Shown here one piece after another: positions 34,777 to 42,216 of a DNA stretch of 64,000 nt. Source of the DNA: a virus; the IMG/VR virus record IMGVR_UViG_3300025131_011243, positions 58,592 to 122,591 of that record. One strand, given 5' to 3'. Every line of letters starts with the position of its first letter. Position 1 is the first letter of the stretch. Position numbers and translations under genes: made by a program. The notes under the pieces are model-generated. The model was not told the origin of the DNA. It did no database searches and worked only from the letters and a program-made list of their open reading frames with translations.

Positions 34777-36821
34777 AAATTGCCCTCATTCAGCTTGATG
34801 TCAAAGCTGGAGATCCTGCTCGCAACGTAAAGCGGATGATCAAGTATATCGATAAAGCCAAAGCAGGCGGCGTCGATATAGTTGCCTTCCCTGAACTTTG
34901 CATAGGCGGATATCTCGTAGGCGATATGTTCAAACACCCATCGTTCTGCCAAGACTTAATGAGCTACAACGAAGATATCCTCAAGGCATCCGAAGGTATC
35001 GGAGTCATTTGGGGAAACGTCTACATGGACGAAACCAAACGGGGAGAAGACGGCCAACCCATGCTTTTCAATGCCGCCTTCTTCGCCATGGATGGCAAGT
35101 ACGTTCCGATGGTTGGCGGATGCGACTTCCTTCCCGGCATCATGTACATCAAGACGCTTCTTCCTAATTATCGGTTCTTCGATGACAAGCGGTACTTCAC
35201 CAGTTCACTGACATACGCAAGACATGTAGGATGTAAACTTCCTTCGCTGATTAAACCTTTCTTGTTTGAAGCTCCATCTCAAAAGGGATTGGGACTCAAG
35301 CCATATCGAATCGGCTTACAGTTGTGCGAAGACCTTTGGTGCGCCGACTATCAAGAAAGAAGAGAGTCCATCAACCCTGCTGGCATATTAACCAAACAAG
35401 GCGTTGACCTTATCATCAATCTATCTGCCTCTCCTTGGACCATGGGCAAGAATGAAGCCAGGGATCGGCGGATCGCATTCATTGCTAAGGAATGCGGCGA
35501 TGAATTTGTACCCTACTACTATGTTAACGCAACTGGCGCACAGAACAACGGCAAGAACATCGTGACATTTGACGGAGGATCAACCGTCTATGGAAAAGAT
35601 GGAAAGCCACGATGCCTCGCATCTGCTAACTTTGAAGAGAGTGACCACACCTATGTTCATGGATGTTTGATCGAGAACTCAAAAAGACTCGACATCATCA
35701 ATACGCTTCCCGCTGTTCCAAGGGACAGCGACGAAACTTCGATTGAACAAAAGAAAAACGCTATCGTTCGAGGACTTCGTCACGTTCGCCATATGATGAG
35801 GTCCCCAAGCAATCCCAATGCGGTCCTCGGTATCAGCGGAGGTATCGACTCTGCCCTTGTTGCCTGCTTGCTTGTTGAAGCTTTTGGCAAAGATAAAGTC
35901 ATCGGCGTTAATATGCCGACTGTCAATAGTTCTGAAGAAACCAAAAACGTATTCAATACGTTGGTTGATAATCTGGGCATAGAACATGCGATCATTCCTA
36001 TTAACGAAGTTGTCAAACATGTAAATCTCGCCCTGCGCATTACAGTGAATTCCAGGATTACTCGTCATCAAAAAGATGGAGAGATCATTCCTCCCATTGT
36101 TCAAGAAAACATCCAAGCCAAGATCCGTTCGACAGACATCCTTTCTAATCTCACCCAATCGATTGGAGAGGACAGAAAACAACCCACGATCTTCACCTGT
36201 AACGGCAACAAGGTTGAGATCGCTTTGGGTTACGCTACTCTGTACGGAGACTGGGGTGGAGCGGTGGCCCCTATCGGAGATCTGACCAAAGCTGAAGTCT
36301 ACCAAATGGCTCGTCTGTATCAAGCTATACCTCATCAACTTCTTCCGGATGATATTTACAAATTCGGCAAGGGAAAGATTCAACCCAGCGCAGAATTACA
36401 ACCCCTGGCAAACAAACAAGTTGATCCCATTAAAGTAGGCTATCATTGTGCTATCATCAGAGAATTGACCAACTATACGATCTCAACGCCTGAGAATCTG
36501 GTTGAATGGTGGCTGGACGGAACGTTGCATGAAAAGCTGGATATCCCCATCGAGTTGATGAGGCTCCACATGGTTGATGATCCAGTCGTCTTTATTGAAG
36601 ATCTACAATGGTTAATGAAAAGAATCAATGGAGCGGTATACAAGAGAGTTCAAAGCCCTCCGATTATCATTACAAGCAAGACGGCTTATGGATATGATCG
36701 CCGGGAATCTATTCCTCTGGGAGTCCCGGTGACTCGCCGTTTTAAACAAGATCTGGTCCCAACTCTGATGGACTGGCCTCGCCGTTATCAGGAAGGTAAA
36801 GCTGAGGATCAGAATCAATAG
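34773..36821 (+). CDS. nadE: Glutamine-dependent NAD synthetase
   Basis: A 682-aa two-domain enzyme that amidates nicotinate adenine dinucleotide to NAD. The N-terminal nitrilase-like glutaminase has its triad: Glu41 (FPELCIGGY), Lys near 127 (KTLLPNY) and Cys near 185 (LQLCEDLW). The synthetase domain carries the PP-loop LGISGGIDSALVA near residues 351-362 and a long C-terminus. All catalytic residues are present. The final 80 bp overlap a convergent membrane-protein gene. The missing middle enzyme NadD is not in this window and could come from the host. Confidence 0.95.
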   Translation: MKIALIQLDVKAGDPARNVKRMIKYIDKAKAGGVDIVAFPELCIGGYLVGDMFKHPSFCQDLMSYNEDILKASEGIGVIWGNVYMDETKRGEDGQPMLFNAAFFAMDGKYVPMVGGCDFLPGIMYIKTLLPNYRFFDDKRYFTSSLTYARHVGCKLPSLIKPFLFEAPSQKGLGLKPYRIGLQLCEDLWCADYQERRESINPAGILTKQGVDLIINLSASPWTMGKNEARDRRIAFIAKECGDEFVPYYYVNATGAQNNGKNIVTFDGGSTVYGKDGKPRCLASANFEESDHTYVHGCLIENSKRLDIINTLPAVPRDSDETSIEQKKNAIVRGLRHVRHMMRSPSNPNAVLGISGGIDSALVACLLVEAFGKDKVIGVNMPTVNSSEETKNVFNTLVDNLGIEHAIIPINEVVKHVNLALRITVNSRITRHQKDGEIIPPIVQENIQAKIRSTDILSNLTQSIGEDRKQPTIFTCNGNKVEIALGYATLYGDWGGAVAPIGDLTKAEVYQMARLYQAIPHQLLPDDIYKFGKGKIQPSAELQPLANKQVDPIKVGYHCAIIRELTNYTISTPENLVEWWLDGTLHEKLDIPIELMRLHMVDDPVVFIEDLQWLMKRINGAVYKRVQSPPIIITSKTAYGYDRRESIPLGVPVTRRFKQDLVPTLMDWPRRYQEGKAEDQNQ

Positions 36822-37125
36822 CGTTGAGAAACTCAACTATTGTCCAAGTGACTCCTAAAACAGCAAATCCGGATATGGGCCACAAGAAATAGAAGCCCGA
36901 ACAGGCATATAGGATAGAATCGACTATCAGAGCCGCCCAGAATGAGGAACAGACCGTACAATCCAGCATTCTGGGCAATTTCCAATGAAGCTTATGAAGG
37001 GCTATTTTAAGCCTTAGTTTTATAGGTCGAATAGGCCATTCAGAGCCCTTCTCAGCGATTGCTATAGCTAACCCATAAGATGCCATCATGGATATGATGA
37101 AATAGATTAGGAGCGATCCTAGCAT
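36742..37125 (-). CDS. Small membrane protein (DUF1360-like)
   Basis: A 127-aa protein with an N-terminal transmembrane helix (LLIYFIISMMASYGLAIAIA), a cytoplasmic basic loop, a C-x2-C motif (DCTVCSSFW) and a further hydrophobic hairpin (ILYACSGFYFLWPISGFAVLGVTW). This resembles phage and Bacillus DUF1360 proteins. It overlaps the nadE 3' end by 80 bp on the opposite strand. It is spaced 2 bp from the 103-aa gene upstream. Role unknown; possibly envelope-directed. Confidence 0.7.
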   Translation of the reverse strand: MLGSLLIYFIISMMASYGLAIAIAEKGSEWPIRPIKLRLKIALHKLHWKLPRMLDCTVCSSFWAALIVDSILYACSGFYFLWPISGFAVLGVTWTIVEFLNAIDSDPQLYLPDNGEASPSELGPDLV

Positions 37126-37127
37126 GG

Positions 37128-37439
37128 TTACAGCCCCTTCTCCTTAAGCCTCTTCTGTACAACCTCCCATTTAGAGGGCTTTTTCTTATCTTCTTTCCTC
37201 TGAGACGACAATTTCTGGTATCGATGCATGGCGAGCATCAATCTAGTAGCGTCTTCTCCTGTCCCGCCATTTTCAAAAGGAAATAACTCAAACCACCCCC
37301 AAGATTCCAAAAACTTGTACAACTCAAGTTCGTCTTTATCCAACCTATGAGCGGGAGAAGAAGCCGCCAGGCACATGCGATGGTACACGCCTTCTGCCCA
37401 GTCTTTGACGATGTTTTTTAGTTTATCTTTCTTTGCCAT
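37128..37439 (-). CDS. Hypothetical basic helical protein
   Basis: A 103-aa Lys-rich protein with predicted helices (LKNIVKDWAEGVYHRMCLAA; DELELYKFLESWGWFELFPF) and a basic end (KKKPSKWEVVQKRLKEKGL). No family recognised. It is cotranscribed with the membrane protein and faces the lysis-type hydrolase divergently across a 75-bp gap. Confidence 0.6.
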   Translation of the reverse strand: MAKKDKLKNIVKDWAEGVYHRMCLAASSPAHRLDKDELELYKFLESWGWFELFPFENGGTGEDATRLMLAMHRYQKLSSQRKEDKKKPSKWEVVQKRLKEKGL

Positions 37440-37514
37440 GTCTACACCTAACTTTATCGGAGTTCAAGCGTCAAAAACTAAAGGATAAAAACGTTCACAA
37501 TCGAAAGTACAGGT

Positions 37515-38219
37515 ATGAATTGGTATAAACAGGCTAGTTTCGACGAATTCGTGCAAGCTCTTAAATTCTTAGGGATTGCGGTTCCTGCAACGCTTTTAAT
37601 GGTTGTTCTTACCCAAAGTTTTGGAGGCAAAGAAGAAGCTATACAAGCTATCCAAAAAGATCCACAAGCCGCTGCCCAAGTAGTCCAACAAGAAATGCAA
37701 CAAAATCCCCCCACCCAAATCGAACAAAAACTGATTCAGCCTGAACCTAAGCCACAGCCAGAACCTAAAAAAAAGATCTCTGAAGATGAGAACTTTGTAG
37801 CCAGAGTAATCTTTTCTGAAGCTGCCGGAACTAGCAAAAAAGAAAGAGAACTAGTTGCCGCCAGTATGATCAACAGAATGAACCACCCAGGATTCGGTAG
37901 AGGAAAACTCTCTTCCATGAGAGATGTAGCTGAACAACCCAAAGCTTACTCAGCCATTAATGGCAACAAGCTGTGGTATAGATCTGAACATCCAGAACAA
38001 TTCGAGTATCAACCAGAAATTGATGCTTGGGAACACTCTTTACAACTCGCTACCGGAGGAGCTAGACCTTTGAATGGTCCTTCTGGTAATCCCATTGTAT
38101 ATTACCATGACGAAAGAGTCGATAAGCCTAGTAGTTGGGACAACAGTTGGTGGAATGCGAACTTGGAAATAGAAACGGATCAGTTCAAATTCTACAGTGT
38201 AACTCCTAATAGGAATTGA
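37515..38219 (+). CDS. Cell wall hydrolase, SleB (Hydrolase_2) family, membrane anchored
   Basis: A 234-aa protein. Residues 1-36 hold an N-terminal hydrophobic anchor (FLGIAVPATLLMVVLTQSF); 37-85 form a Gln/Pro/Lys-rich linker. Residues 92-225 are the SleB/CwlJ-like domain: VARVIFSEAAGTSKKERELVAASMINRM, AYSAINGNKLW, IVYYHDERV. The family cleaves peptidoglycan in spore cortex or cell wall. As the only envelope-degrading enzyme here it is a candidate endolysin with signal-arrest-like export, or a virion lysin. It is one of only four plus-strand genes. Confidence 0.85.
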   Translation: MNWYKQASFDEFVQALKFLGIAVPATLLMVVLTQSFGGKEEAIQAIQKDPQAAAQVVQQEMQQNPPTQIEQKLIQPEPKPQPEPKKKISEDENFVARVIFSEAAGTSKKERELVAASMINRMNHPGFGRGKLSSMRDVAEQPKAYSAINGNKLWYRSEHPEQFEYQPEIDAWEHSLQLATGGARPLNGPSGNPIVYYHDERVDKPSSWDNSWWNANLEIETDQFKFYSVTPNRN

Positions 38220-38226
38220 ATTCAAC

Positions 38227-38478
38227 ATGCCATGTGGATGTCGTCGCAAAAGCATAAAACAAAAAAACAAAACCATCAAAGCCAAAAAGCAAGAGGTGGA
38301 GTTTGAGACCCTGAAGCAACGCTTCAACGCCTGCAATGCTTGCAAATATGCGACAGACAAACATTACAAAGTAAAGACACTAACCAGGCGAAGCAAATGT
38401 AGAAAAACAGGTGAATTGATTTCCGTCAAAGCCAAAAAGAGGAAGCAGTCCTGTCCAATAAACAAGTGGCCTAAGTAA
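38227..38478 (+). CDS. Small Cys/Lys-rich protein
   Basis: An 83-aa basic protein starting MPCGCRRKS with a second cysteine group (CNACKYATDKHYK ... SKCRKTG ... QSCPINKWP). The spacing suggests a zinc-binding fold of the small phage type. It follows the cell wall hydrolase by 7 bp on the plus strand and probably shares its transcript. Function unknown. Confidence 0.7.
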   Translation: MPCGCRRKSIKQKNKTIKAKKQEVEFETLKQRFNACNACKYATDKHYKVKTLTRRSKCRKTGELISVKAKKRKQSCPINKWPK

Positions 38479-38538
38479 CTCGTTGCCAAATAGATTTCTT
38501 TTCAGACGTCGAGGTATGGCTCTGGGGACGGCGTGAAC

Positions 38539-39174
38539 TTAACTGTTTCTTTTTTGACCATTCTCCCCACTTTGTTCATTTCTACTCTCCAAATCGAGAT
38601 GAGGCTCTCTTGCGATTATGTTTCCGACATCCACAATAGCCCCCAAAGATGTTGTTATTGTTCCGTTCTTATCACATTTTTCGTATTTTGCGTTCAGAAC
38701 CTTTCCAGAACAATCGATAATAGGGGACCAATCCCCATCAACCTTTAGCATGTAGTCCGCAAGTCTTTTTACTTCTACATCAACAGAGTATTTTATTCTT
38801 TTGGCCTTATCGAAGACTCTAATAGCCACTCCGGTCTTTATCTTGACATTAGCTTCTCTGATCTTTGCTAATACGTCGTATAGATTCTTGACCCCAAACG
38901 CCTCTATGCCATCTTTTGCCAAAAATGCAAAACCTATATCATCTCCAGGCACCAAGTACTCCATAGACGACAAGGCACTTTCAGGTTTTCCAAAGCTGTC
39001 GTTGTCCCAGTATTTTACATTTTCTACTACATGTTTTATAAAAGATATGCTGGTGAGATCAAGGCAGATACTTTCCTTGTATCCTATGCGGATCATGTGG
39101 CTTTCCATTTTCGCCACACCATGATGATGAGAAGTTTTTGGAGGATTAGATGGATCAAAAACGTATAATGCCAT
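38539..39174 (-). CDS. Hypothetical protein
   Basis: A 211-aa protein with alternating hydrophobic and charged segments (SICLDLTSISFIKHVVENVKYW; GIEAFGVKNLYDVLAKIREANVKIKTGVAIRVFDKAKR) suggesting an alpha/beta fold, and a charged Gln/Asn-rich C-terminus. It is the last gene of a four-gene operon (54-aa, PanD, ACP-like, this one) with 2 bp to the ACP-like gene. No family recognised. Confidence 0.65.
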   Translation of the reverse strand: MALYVFDPSNPPKTSHHHGVAKMESHMIRIGYKESICLDLTSISFIKHVVENVKYWDNDSFGKPESALSSMEYLVPGDDIGFAFLAKDGIEAFGVKNLYDVLAKIREANVKIKTGVAIRVFDKAKRIKYSVDVEVKRLADYMLKVDGDWSPIIDCSGKVLNAKYEKCDKNGTITTSLGAIVDVGNIIAREPHLDLESRNEQSGENGQKRNS

Positions 39175-39176
39175 AT

Positions 39177-39596
39177 TTACAGATCCAAGAAATTGAATCG
39201 GCTCATTTCTTCTGGTTCCTCTTCCTTTTCAGGAAGAGATTTGTTAGAGCCTTTTTTGCGAGGTGATTTTTTACGAGGCGTTTTAGCTCCAGCCTTTCCG
39301 GCTGCCTTCTTTTTCTTTTTCGTTATCTTTTTCACGCTCTGATCTTTAGCTTCCGAATAGATAAGTCCAACGAGAGACCCAACCGTCGTCGAGTTCGCCC
39401 CGCAAAACATAAGTATGTCGTTATCGCTCTCTTCCAGAGTAACGCCTATCTGATCTTCTAGTTTCATAATTAATTCAAGCACGTTTACGTCGTCAATCAA
39501 CTCTGCAACCTTCATATCAACGTCTGGCATGATACCAGAATAGTCTCGTATACAAAGCTTGATGATTTGCTCGATTTGCCTATAGAGTGGATTCAT
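39177..39596 (-). CDS. Acyl-carrier-protein-like protein lacking the pantetheine serine
   Basis: A 139-aa protein. Residues 1-85 follow the ACP fold: helix 1, then LIDDVNVLELIMKLEDQIGVTL aligned with the ACP DSL..VELVMALEEEF segment, and TTVGSLVGLI as the last helix. The Ser that carries phosphopantetheine is Asp36 here. Residues 90-139 are a basic tail (KKKKKAAGKAGAKTPRKKSPRKKG) ending EEMSRFNFLDL. It overlaps PanD by one base, so a link to pantothenate/CoA is tempting, but without the Ser it is more likely a binding or structural relative. The ACP call rests on pattern only. Confidence 0.55.
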   Translation of the reverse strand: MNPLYRQIEQIIKLCIRDYSGIMPDVDMKVAELIDDVNVLELIMKLEDQIGVTLEESDNDILMFCGANSTTVGSLVGLIYSEAKDQSVKKITKKKKKAAGKAGAKTPRKKSPRKKGSNKSLPEKEEEPEEMSRFNFLDL

Positions 39597-39946
39597 TATT
39601 CCTCACCTATCTCGTTCCCGTCTTCCAGCACAACGATTGTAGGATCTGTATTTCCTGCTTCTTTCCATGGAACCAAAGCGAATGCCATGATGATAACATG
39701 CTGACCGATCTCAACCTTTTGAGCGGCAGCACCATTGATGAAGATTGCGGTTTGGTCGCCCTCCGGTATGACGTAAGTTTCAAACCTTTCACCGGTTTCT
39801 ATGACTGCTACAAGAACTTTTTGATATGGTAGAATGTGGGAAGCATCCAGTATGGCTTGTCCTATACCTATGCTTCCTTCATAGTACGGAAATATTCCGG
39901 AGACCTCTGCTCCATGAATTTTGCTCTTGAGCATCTCTACTTGCAT
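39596..39946 (-). CDS. panD: Aspartate 1-decarboxylase
   Basis: A 116-aa enzyme making beta-alanine for pantothenate and CoA. Numbering matches E. coli PanD: Lys9 and His11, self-cleavage site Gly24-Ser25 (YYEGSIGI) giving the pyruvoyl group, and Arg54, Thr57 and Tyr58 (GERFETYVI). NGAAA follows at 71-75, then VEIGQHVIIMAFALV. All known catalytic residues are present, so it should self-process and be active. It sits between a 54-aa gene and the ACP-like gene in one operon. PanD in a phage is rare in my experience. Confidence 0.9.
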   Translation of the reverse strand: MQVEMLKSKIHGAEVSGIFPYYEGSIGIGQAILDASHILPYQKVLVAVIETGERFETYVIPEGDQTAIFINGAAAQKVEIGQHVIIMAFALVPWKEAGNTDPTIVVLEDGNEIGEE

Positions 39947-39979
39947 GGCTATATCCTTACGGCTTGCCAGCTTCTTCGT

Positions 39980-40144
39980 CTATATTTGACACTTTTCTGC
40001 TACGACATCCTGTTCTTCTTCAGACATGTCGCCCCAACAATCGTCCATGCGATCTCTTATTTCATCGCCAGAGGGATCGTCGTCCGATTTGTTGTCCAAC
40101 AACTTGAAAAGTCGTATGTATTCTTTTTGATTATCATTCATCAT
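39980..40144 (-). CDS. Small acidic phage protein (54 aa)
   Basis: ATG at 40144 has an AAGGGA site 4-5 nt upstream and a clear stop at 39982-39980. The protein starts MMNDNQKEYIRLFKLL and continues with a 'DDPSGDEIRDRMDDCWGDMSEEE' -like acidic helical pattern that I recognise as common among small phage proteins of unknown role. It leads the PanD operon, 33 bp before panD. Confidence 0.7.
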   Translation of the reverse strand: MMNDNQKEYIRLFKLLDNKSDDDPSGDEIRDRMDDCWGDMSEEEQDVVAEKCQI

Positions 40145-40164
40145 AAATTCCCTTAGTTTTAAAG

Positions 40165-40255
40165 CGGAGACGCTGGGATTCGAACCCAGGAAGGAGCAAT
40201 TCAGCCCCTTAATTGATTAGCAGTCAATCGCCTTCAACCACTCGGCCACATCTCC
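40165..40255 (-). tRNA. tRNA-Ser(GCU)
   Basis: A 91-nt class II tRNA. Acceptor GGAGATG pairs with CGTCTCC and the discriminator is G. Anticodon stem ATTGA/TCAAT holds loop CTGCTAA, so the anticodon is GCT. Long variable arm and TTCGAAT T-loop present. First of the serine cluster. Confidence 0.95.
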
Positions 40256-40304
40256 TAATTTACCTATCGTCATGAAATGAATTTTACCAGACATGTAAAC
40301 ACAA

Positions 40305-40395
40305 AGGAAGGTAAGGGAATCGAACCCTCGGACCCCATTTCTAGGACCACTGGTTTTCCAAACCAGCACGACTAACCAACATCCGTCTACCTTCC
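40305..40395 (-). tRNA. tRNA-Ser(GGA)
   Basis: A 91-nt class II tRNA. Acceptor GGAAGGT/ACCTTCC; anticodon stem CTGGT/ACCAG with loop TTGGAAA, anticodon GGA; long variable arm; T-loop TTCGATT. The discriminator is T instead of the usual G of serine tRNAs, which may reduce charging by SerRS. Confidence 0.93.
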
Positions 40396-40403
40396 AAGTA
40401 GAA

Positions 40404-40497
40404 AGGAAGGTAAGGGGATCGAACCCTTGTAACCCCTTGTTCAGGGGTTAACTGGTTTTCGAAACCAGCGCAACAAACCAACATTTGCCTACCTTCC
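40404..40497 (-). tRNA. tRNA-Ser(CGA)
   Basis: A 94-nt class II tRNA nearly identical in acceptor and anticodon stems to the GGA tRNA. Loop TTCGAAA gives anticodon CGA; variable arm is longer (TTAACCCCTGAACAAGGGGTTA). The discriminator is again T. The similarity suggests tandem duplication followed by anticodon change. Confidence 0.93.
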
Positions 40498-40515
40498 AAG
40501 TTTTTCCAAACAAGA

Positions 40516-40572
40516 GGAGAGTATGGGATTCGTTACGGTTGCTTCGTTTTCCGAAGCTGTTCATAACTCTCC
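40516..40572. ncRNA. 57-nt tRNA-like hairpin RNA or tRNA remnant without D-arm
   Basis: A perfect 7-bp terminal helix (GGAGAGT/ACTCTCC) encloses a 5-bp hairpin with a 7-nt loop (GCTTC..GAAGC) and a sequence resembling half of a T-arm (CGAATCCC). There is no D-arm and no paired T-stem. Read on the plus strand the loop is GTTTTCC, with T at position 33 and TTT as anticodon; on the minus strand the loop is GGAAAAC. It lies between serine tRNAs and could be a decayed tRNA or a small structured RNA. Confidence 0.5.
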
Positions 40573-40576
40573 TAAG

Positions 40577-40663
40577 CGGAAGGGACAGGAATCGAACCTG
40601 CATCACGCTTCTAACGTGAAACCGTTTTCAAGACGGCTTAGCCCGCCAATAGCAAGCCCTTCC
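40577..40663 (-). tRNA. tRNA-Ser(UGA)
   Basis: An 87-nt class II tRNA. Acceptor GGAAGGG/CCCTTCC, discriminator G; anticodon stem GCCGT/ACGGT with loop CTTGAAA, anticodon TGA; variable arm hairpin TTCACG/CGTGAT; T-arm GCAGG TTCGATT CCTGT. With GCU, GGA and CGA this completes the set for all six serine codons. Confidence 0.94.
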
Positions 40664-40748
40664 TAAATATCTGTCGGGAATCCACGCTACTTGAGACCAT
40701 CTGCCCTTTTTTCAAAAAGCATTGTTTGTAGTAAATTTCCTTGGCCAC

Positions 40749-41075
40749 CTACTGCCCCCATCTCATTGCCAACATTCCTGCTACTACCAAACCCAAACCT
40801 GTCCATTGCCATCCGCTGAACTTGTCTCCCGCTCCCAAATAAAGCATAGTCAACGGAAAGACAAGAAAGATTATACTATCAAAAAGAAGCCCGTCAAACA
40901 ACTGCCTCTTTGAAATAATAGATATCAACACCCACCATTGACCTAAGGCTCCCCAAAGGAAAGCCGTCCATGCCCAGAGATGTCCGCCGTCCTGATTCAG
41001 CCTAAAGGTGAAGTAGTAGTAGACGGAATACCAAACAGCTATGCATGGGACCCACCATAAATAATGATACCACAT
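40749..41075 (-). CDS. Small multi-pass membrane protein
   Basis: A 108-aa, Trp-rich protein with four hydrophobic segments (VPCIAVWYSVYYYFTF; TAFLWGALGQWWVLISII; LLFDSIIFLVFPLTMLYL; WTGLGLVVAGMLAMRW). Topology and ending resemble small multidrug-resistance or DMT-type transporters, but length and sequence do not settle it. It lies alone inside the serine tRNA cluster. Function unknown. Confidence 0.6.
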   Translation of the reverse strand: MWYHYLWWVPCIAVWYSVYYYFTFRLNQDGGHLWAWTAFLWGALGQWWVLISIISKRQLFDGLLFDSIIFLVFPLTMLYLGAGDKFSGWQWTGLGLVVAGMLAMRWGQ

Positions 41076-41112
41076 TTTGTTTCATCTCCGCCTCCTGTCG
41101 CTGCTTCAAAAA

Positions 41113-41156
41113 GGAAGGTAAGGGAATCAAACCCTTGGACCCCATTTCTAGGACCA
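41113..41156 (-). pseudogene. 3' fragment of tRNA-Ser(GGA)
   Basis: 44 nt identical at 42 positions to the 3' third of the tRNA-Ser(GGA) gene (40306-40349): variable arm, T-arm and acceptor strand. The T-loop is changed (TTTGATT). No D or anticodon arm precedes it. It is a partial duplication or recombination scar about 8 nt before the plus-strand A/T gap, in the same orientation as the tRNAs. Confidence 0.85.
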
Positions 41157-41176
41157 TTCGCTTCCTGTTATTTAAG

Positions 41177-41268
41177 CGGATAGGGAGGGATTCGAACCCT
41201 CAGATCATCAAAGACGACCCCCTGATTAGCAATCAGGTGTCCCGCACCAGTGGGAATCCAGCCTATCC
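41177..41268 (-). tRNA. tRNA-Ser(GCU), second copy
   Basis: A 92-nt class II tRNA. Acceptor GGATAGG/CCTATCC, discriminator G; anticodon stem CCTGA/TCAGG with loop TTGCTAA, anticodon GCT; variable arm hairpin GGTCGTC/GATGATC; canonical T-arm. Its sequence differs widely from the first GCU tRNA, so it is an independent acquisition. Confidence 0.93.
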
Positions 41269-41329
41269 AAATTTACTTTAGTAAAAACTCCATCTTTTAT
41301 CATTTTACCTTCATCACTACCTTCCGTTA

Positions 41330-41344
41330 TGGCCCGAAGGGCCA
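41330..41344. terminator. Hairpin TGGCCC-GAA-GGGCCA downstream of the vWA gene
   Basis: A 6-bp GC-rich perfect hairpin with a 3-nt loop. On the plus strand it is followed by CTTTTTG, as in an intrinsic terminator. On the minus strand, where the vWA gene ends 17 bp away, no T run follows. It may act mainly on rightward or antisense transcripts. Confidence 0.4.
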
Positions 41345-41360
41345 CTTTTTGTTTATTCAA

Positions 41361-42158
41361 TTACTTGTCGTCATCTTCCTTTTTATTATCAACTACCGCC
41401 TTAAGTTTGTCAAGTGTTGCTTGAGCAACATCTTGGTCATCGTCCTGATCGTCGTCAAGCAGATGGTCGATCTTCGATGCCGCAATATCTGCTCCGGCAT
41501 CATACAGGGCAGCTTTCGTACCGACATATGACCCTCTGGACATGGATATATCGGCGAATGCCCGCCGAGTACCGACCTGATCCCCCTTATAGGCCATGGT
41601 ATTGCCTTGCGGGATATTCAGTCGATCAGCCGTAACAACAACATCGTGATTCGCCCCGATATAAGTAAACGTCCAGGTTCCATCCTGTTGCAGGTGCTTG
41701 AGAAGATCCGCAACCTGATTGCCATTGTACTCTCTCGAAGCATTTTCTTCGCCATCTGTCAGGATAGTAACCATCACTTCAACGTTGATTTTCTCGTCCT
41801 GAAGTTCTTCGTCGATCTCTGCTTTCAGACGATTACAGCTTTGCCCAATGGCATCGTAAAGAGCCGTCGTACTTTCGGGAGCATACTGTTCAGCGGTCAA
41901 TGGTTCGATGACATCGACGCCTTCTTTCCAGTGGATTGATTCGACCGAACTGTTGAAAGTTATCAGGCAATAACGATGCTCTTGATTCGGGTTCTCTCTT
42001 TGCAGTTTCTGGATGGTTGTGACATTTTCGTTAAAGCCATTGACTGTTGGCTTTATTACTGAACTCATCGAAGCACTACGATCTAATATGATCAGATGAT
42101 AGAACTTGATGGGGATGTTCTTGTCTCGCCCACCGACATCTAGGTTAGGGTTGGGCAT
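41361..42158 (-). CDS. von Willebrand factor A domain protein
   Basis: A 265-aa soluble vWA protein. The MIDAS motif DRSAS (residues 26-30, in HLIILDRSASM) is followed by the distal TLTDGEENA-type strand (VTILTDGEENASREY) and ESTTALYDAIG, giving DxSxS...T...D. The fold spans residues 18-195. The C-terminus is acidic (LLDDDQDDDQD). It is one of three vWA proteins in the window. Such proteins act as metal-dependent protein-binding adaptors. It is not tightly linked to the TROVE gene but lies in the same arm. Confidence 0.88.
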   Translation of the reverse strand: MPNPNLDVGGRDKNIPIKFYHLIILDRSASMSSVIKPTVNGFNENVTTIQKLQRENPNQEHRYCLITFNSSVESIHWKEGVDVIEPLTAEQYAPESTTALYDAIGQSCNRLKAEIDEELQDEKINVEVMVTILTDGEENASREYNGNQVADLLKHLQQDGTWTFTYIGANHDVVVTADRLNIPQGNTMAYKGDQVGTRRAFADISMSRGSYVGTKAALYDAGADIAASKIDHLLDDDQDDDQDVAQATLDKLKAVVDNKKEDDDK

Positions 42159-42216
42159 AATTTGGTTCCTTTCTTATGGTAATTGTAAACTAAACACAAA
42201 CACTGAACCAAAAGAC

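Noticed and set aside
39177-39596. Functional acyl carrier protein
   Set aside because: The phosphopantetheine Ser is replaced by Asp, so it is listed only as ACP-like.
40165-41268. tmRNA in the tRNA cluster
   Set aside because: All units are explained as tRNAs or fragments; no tag-peptide reading frame or pseudoknots were seen.
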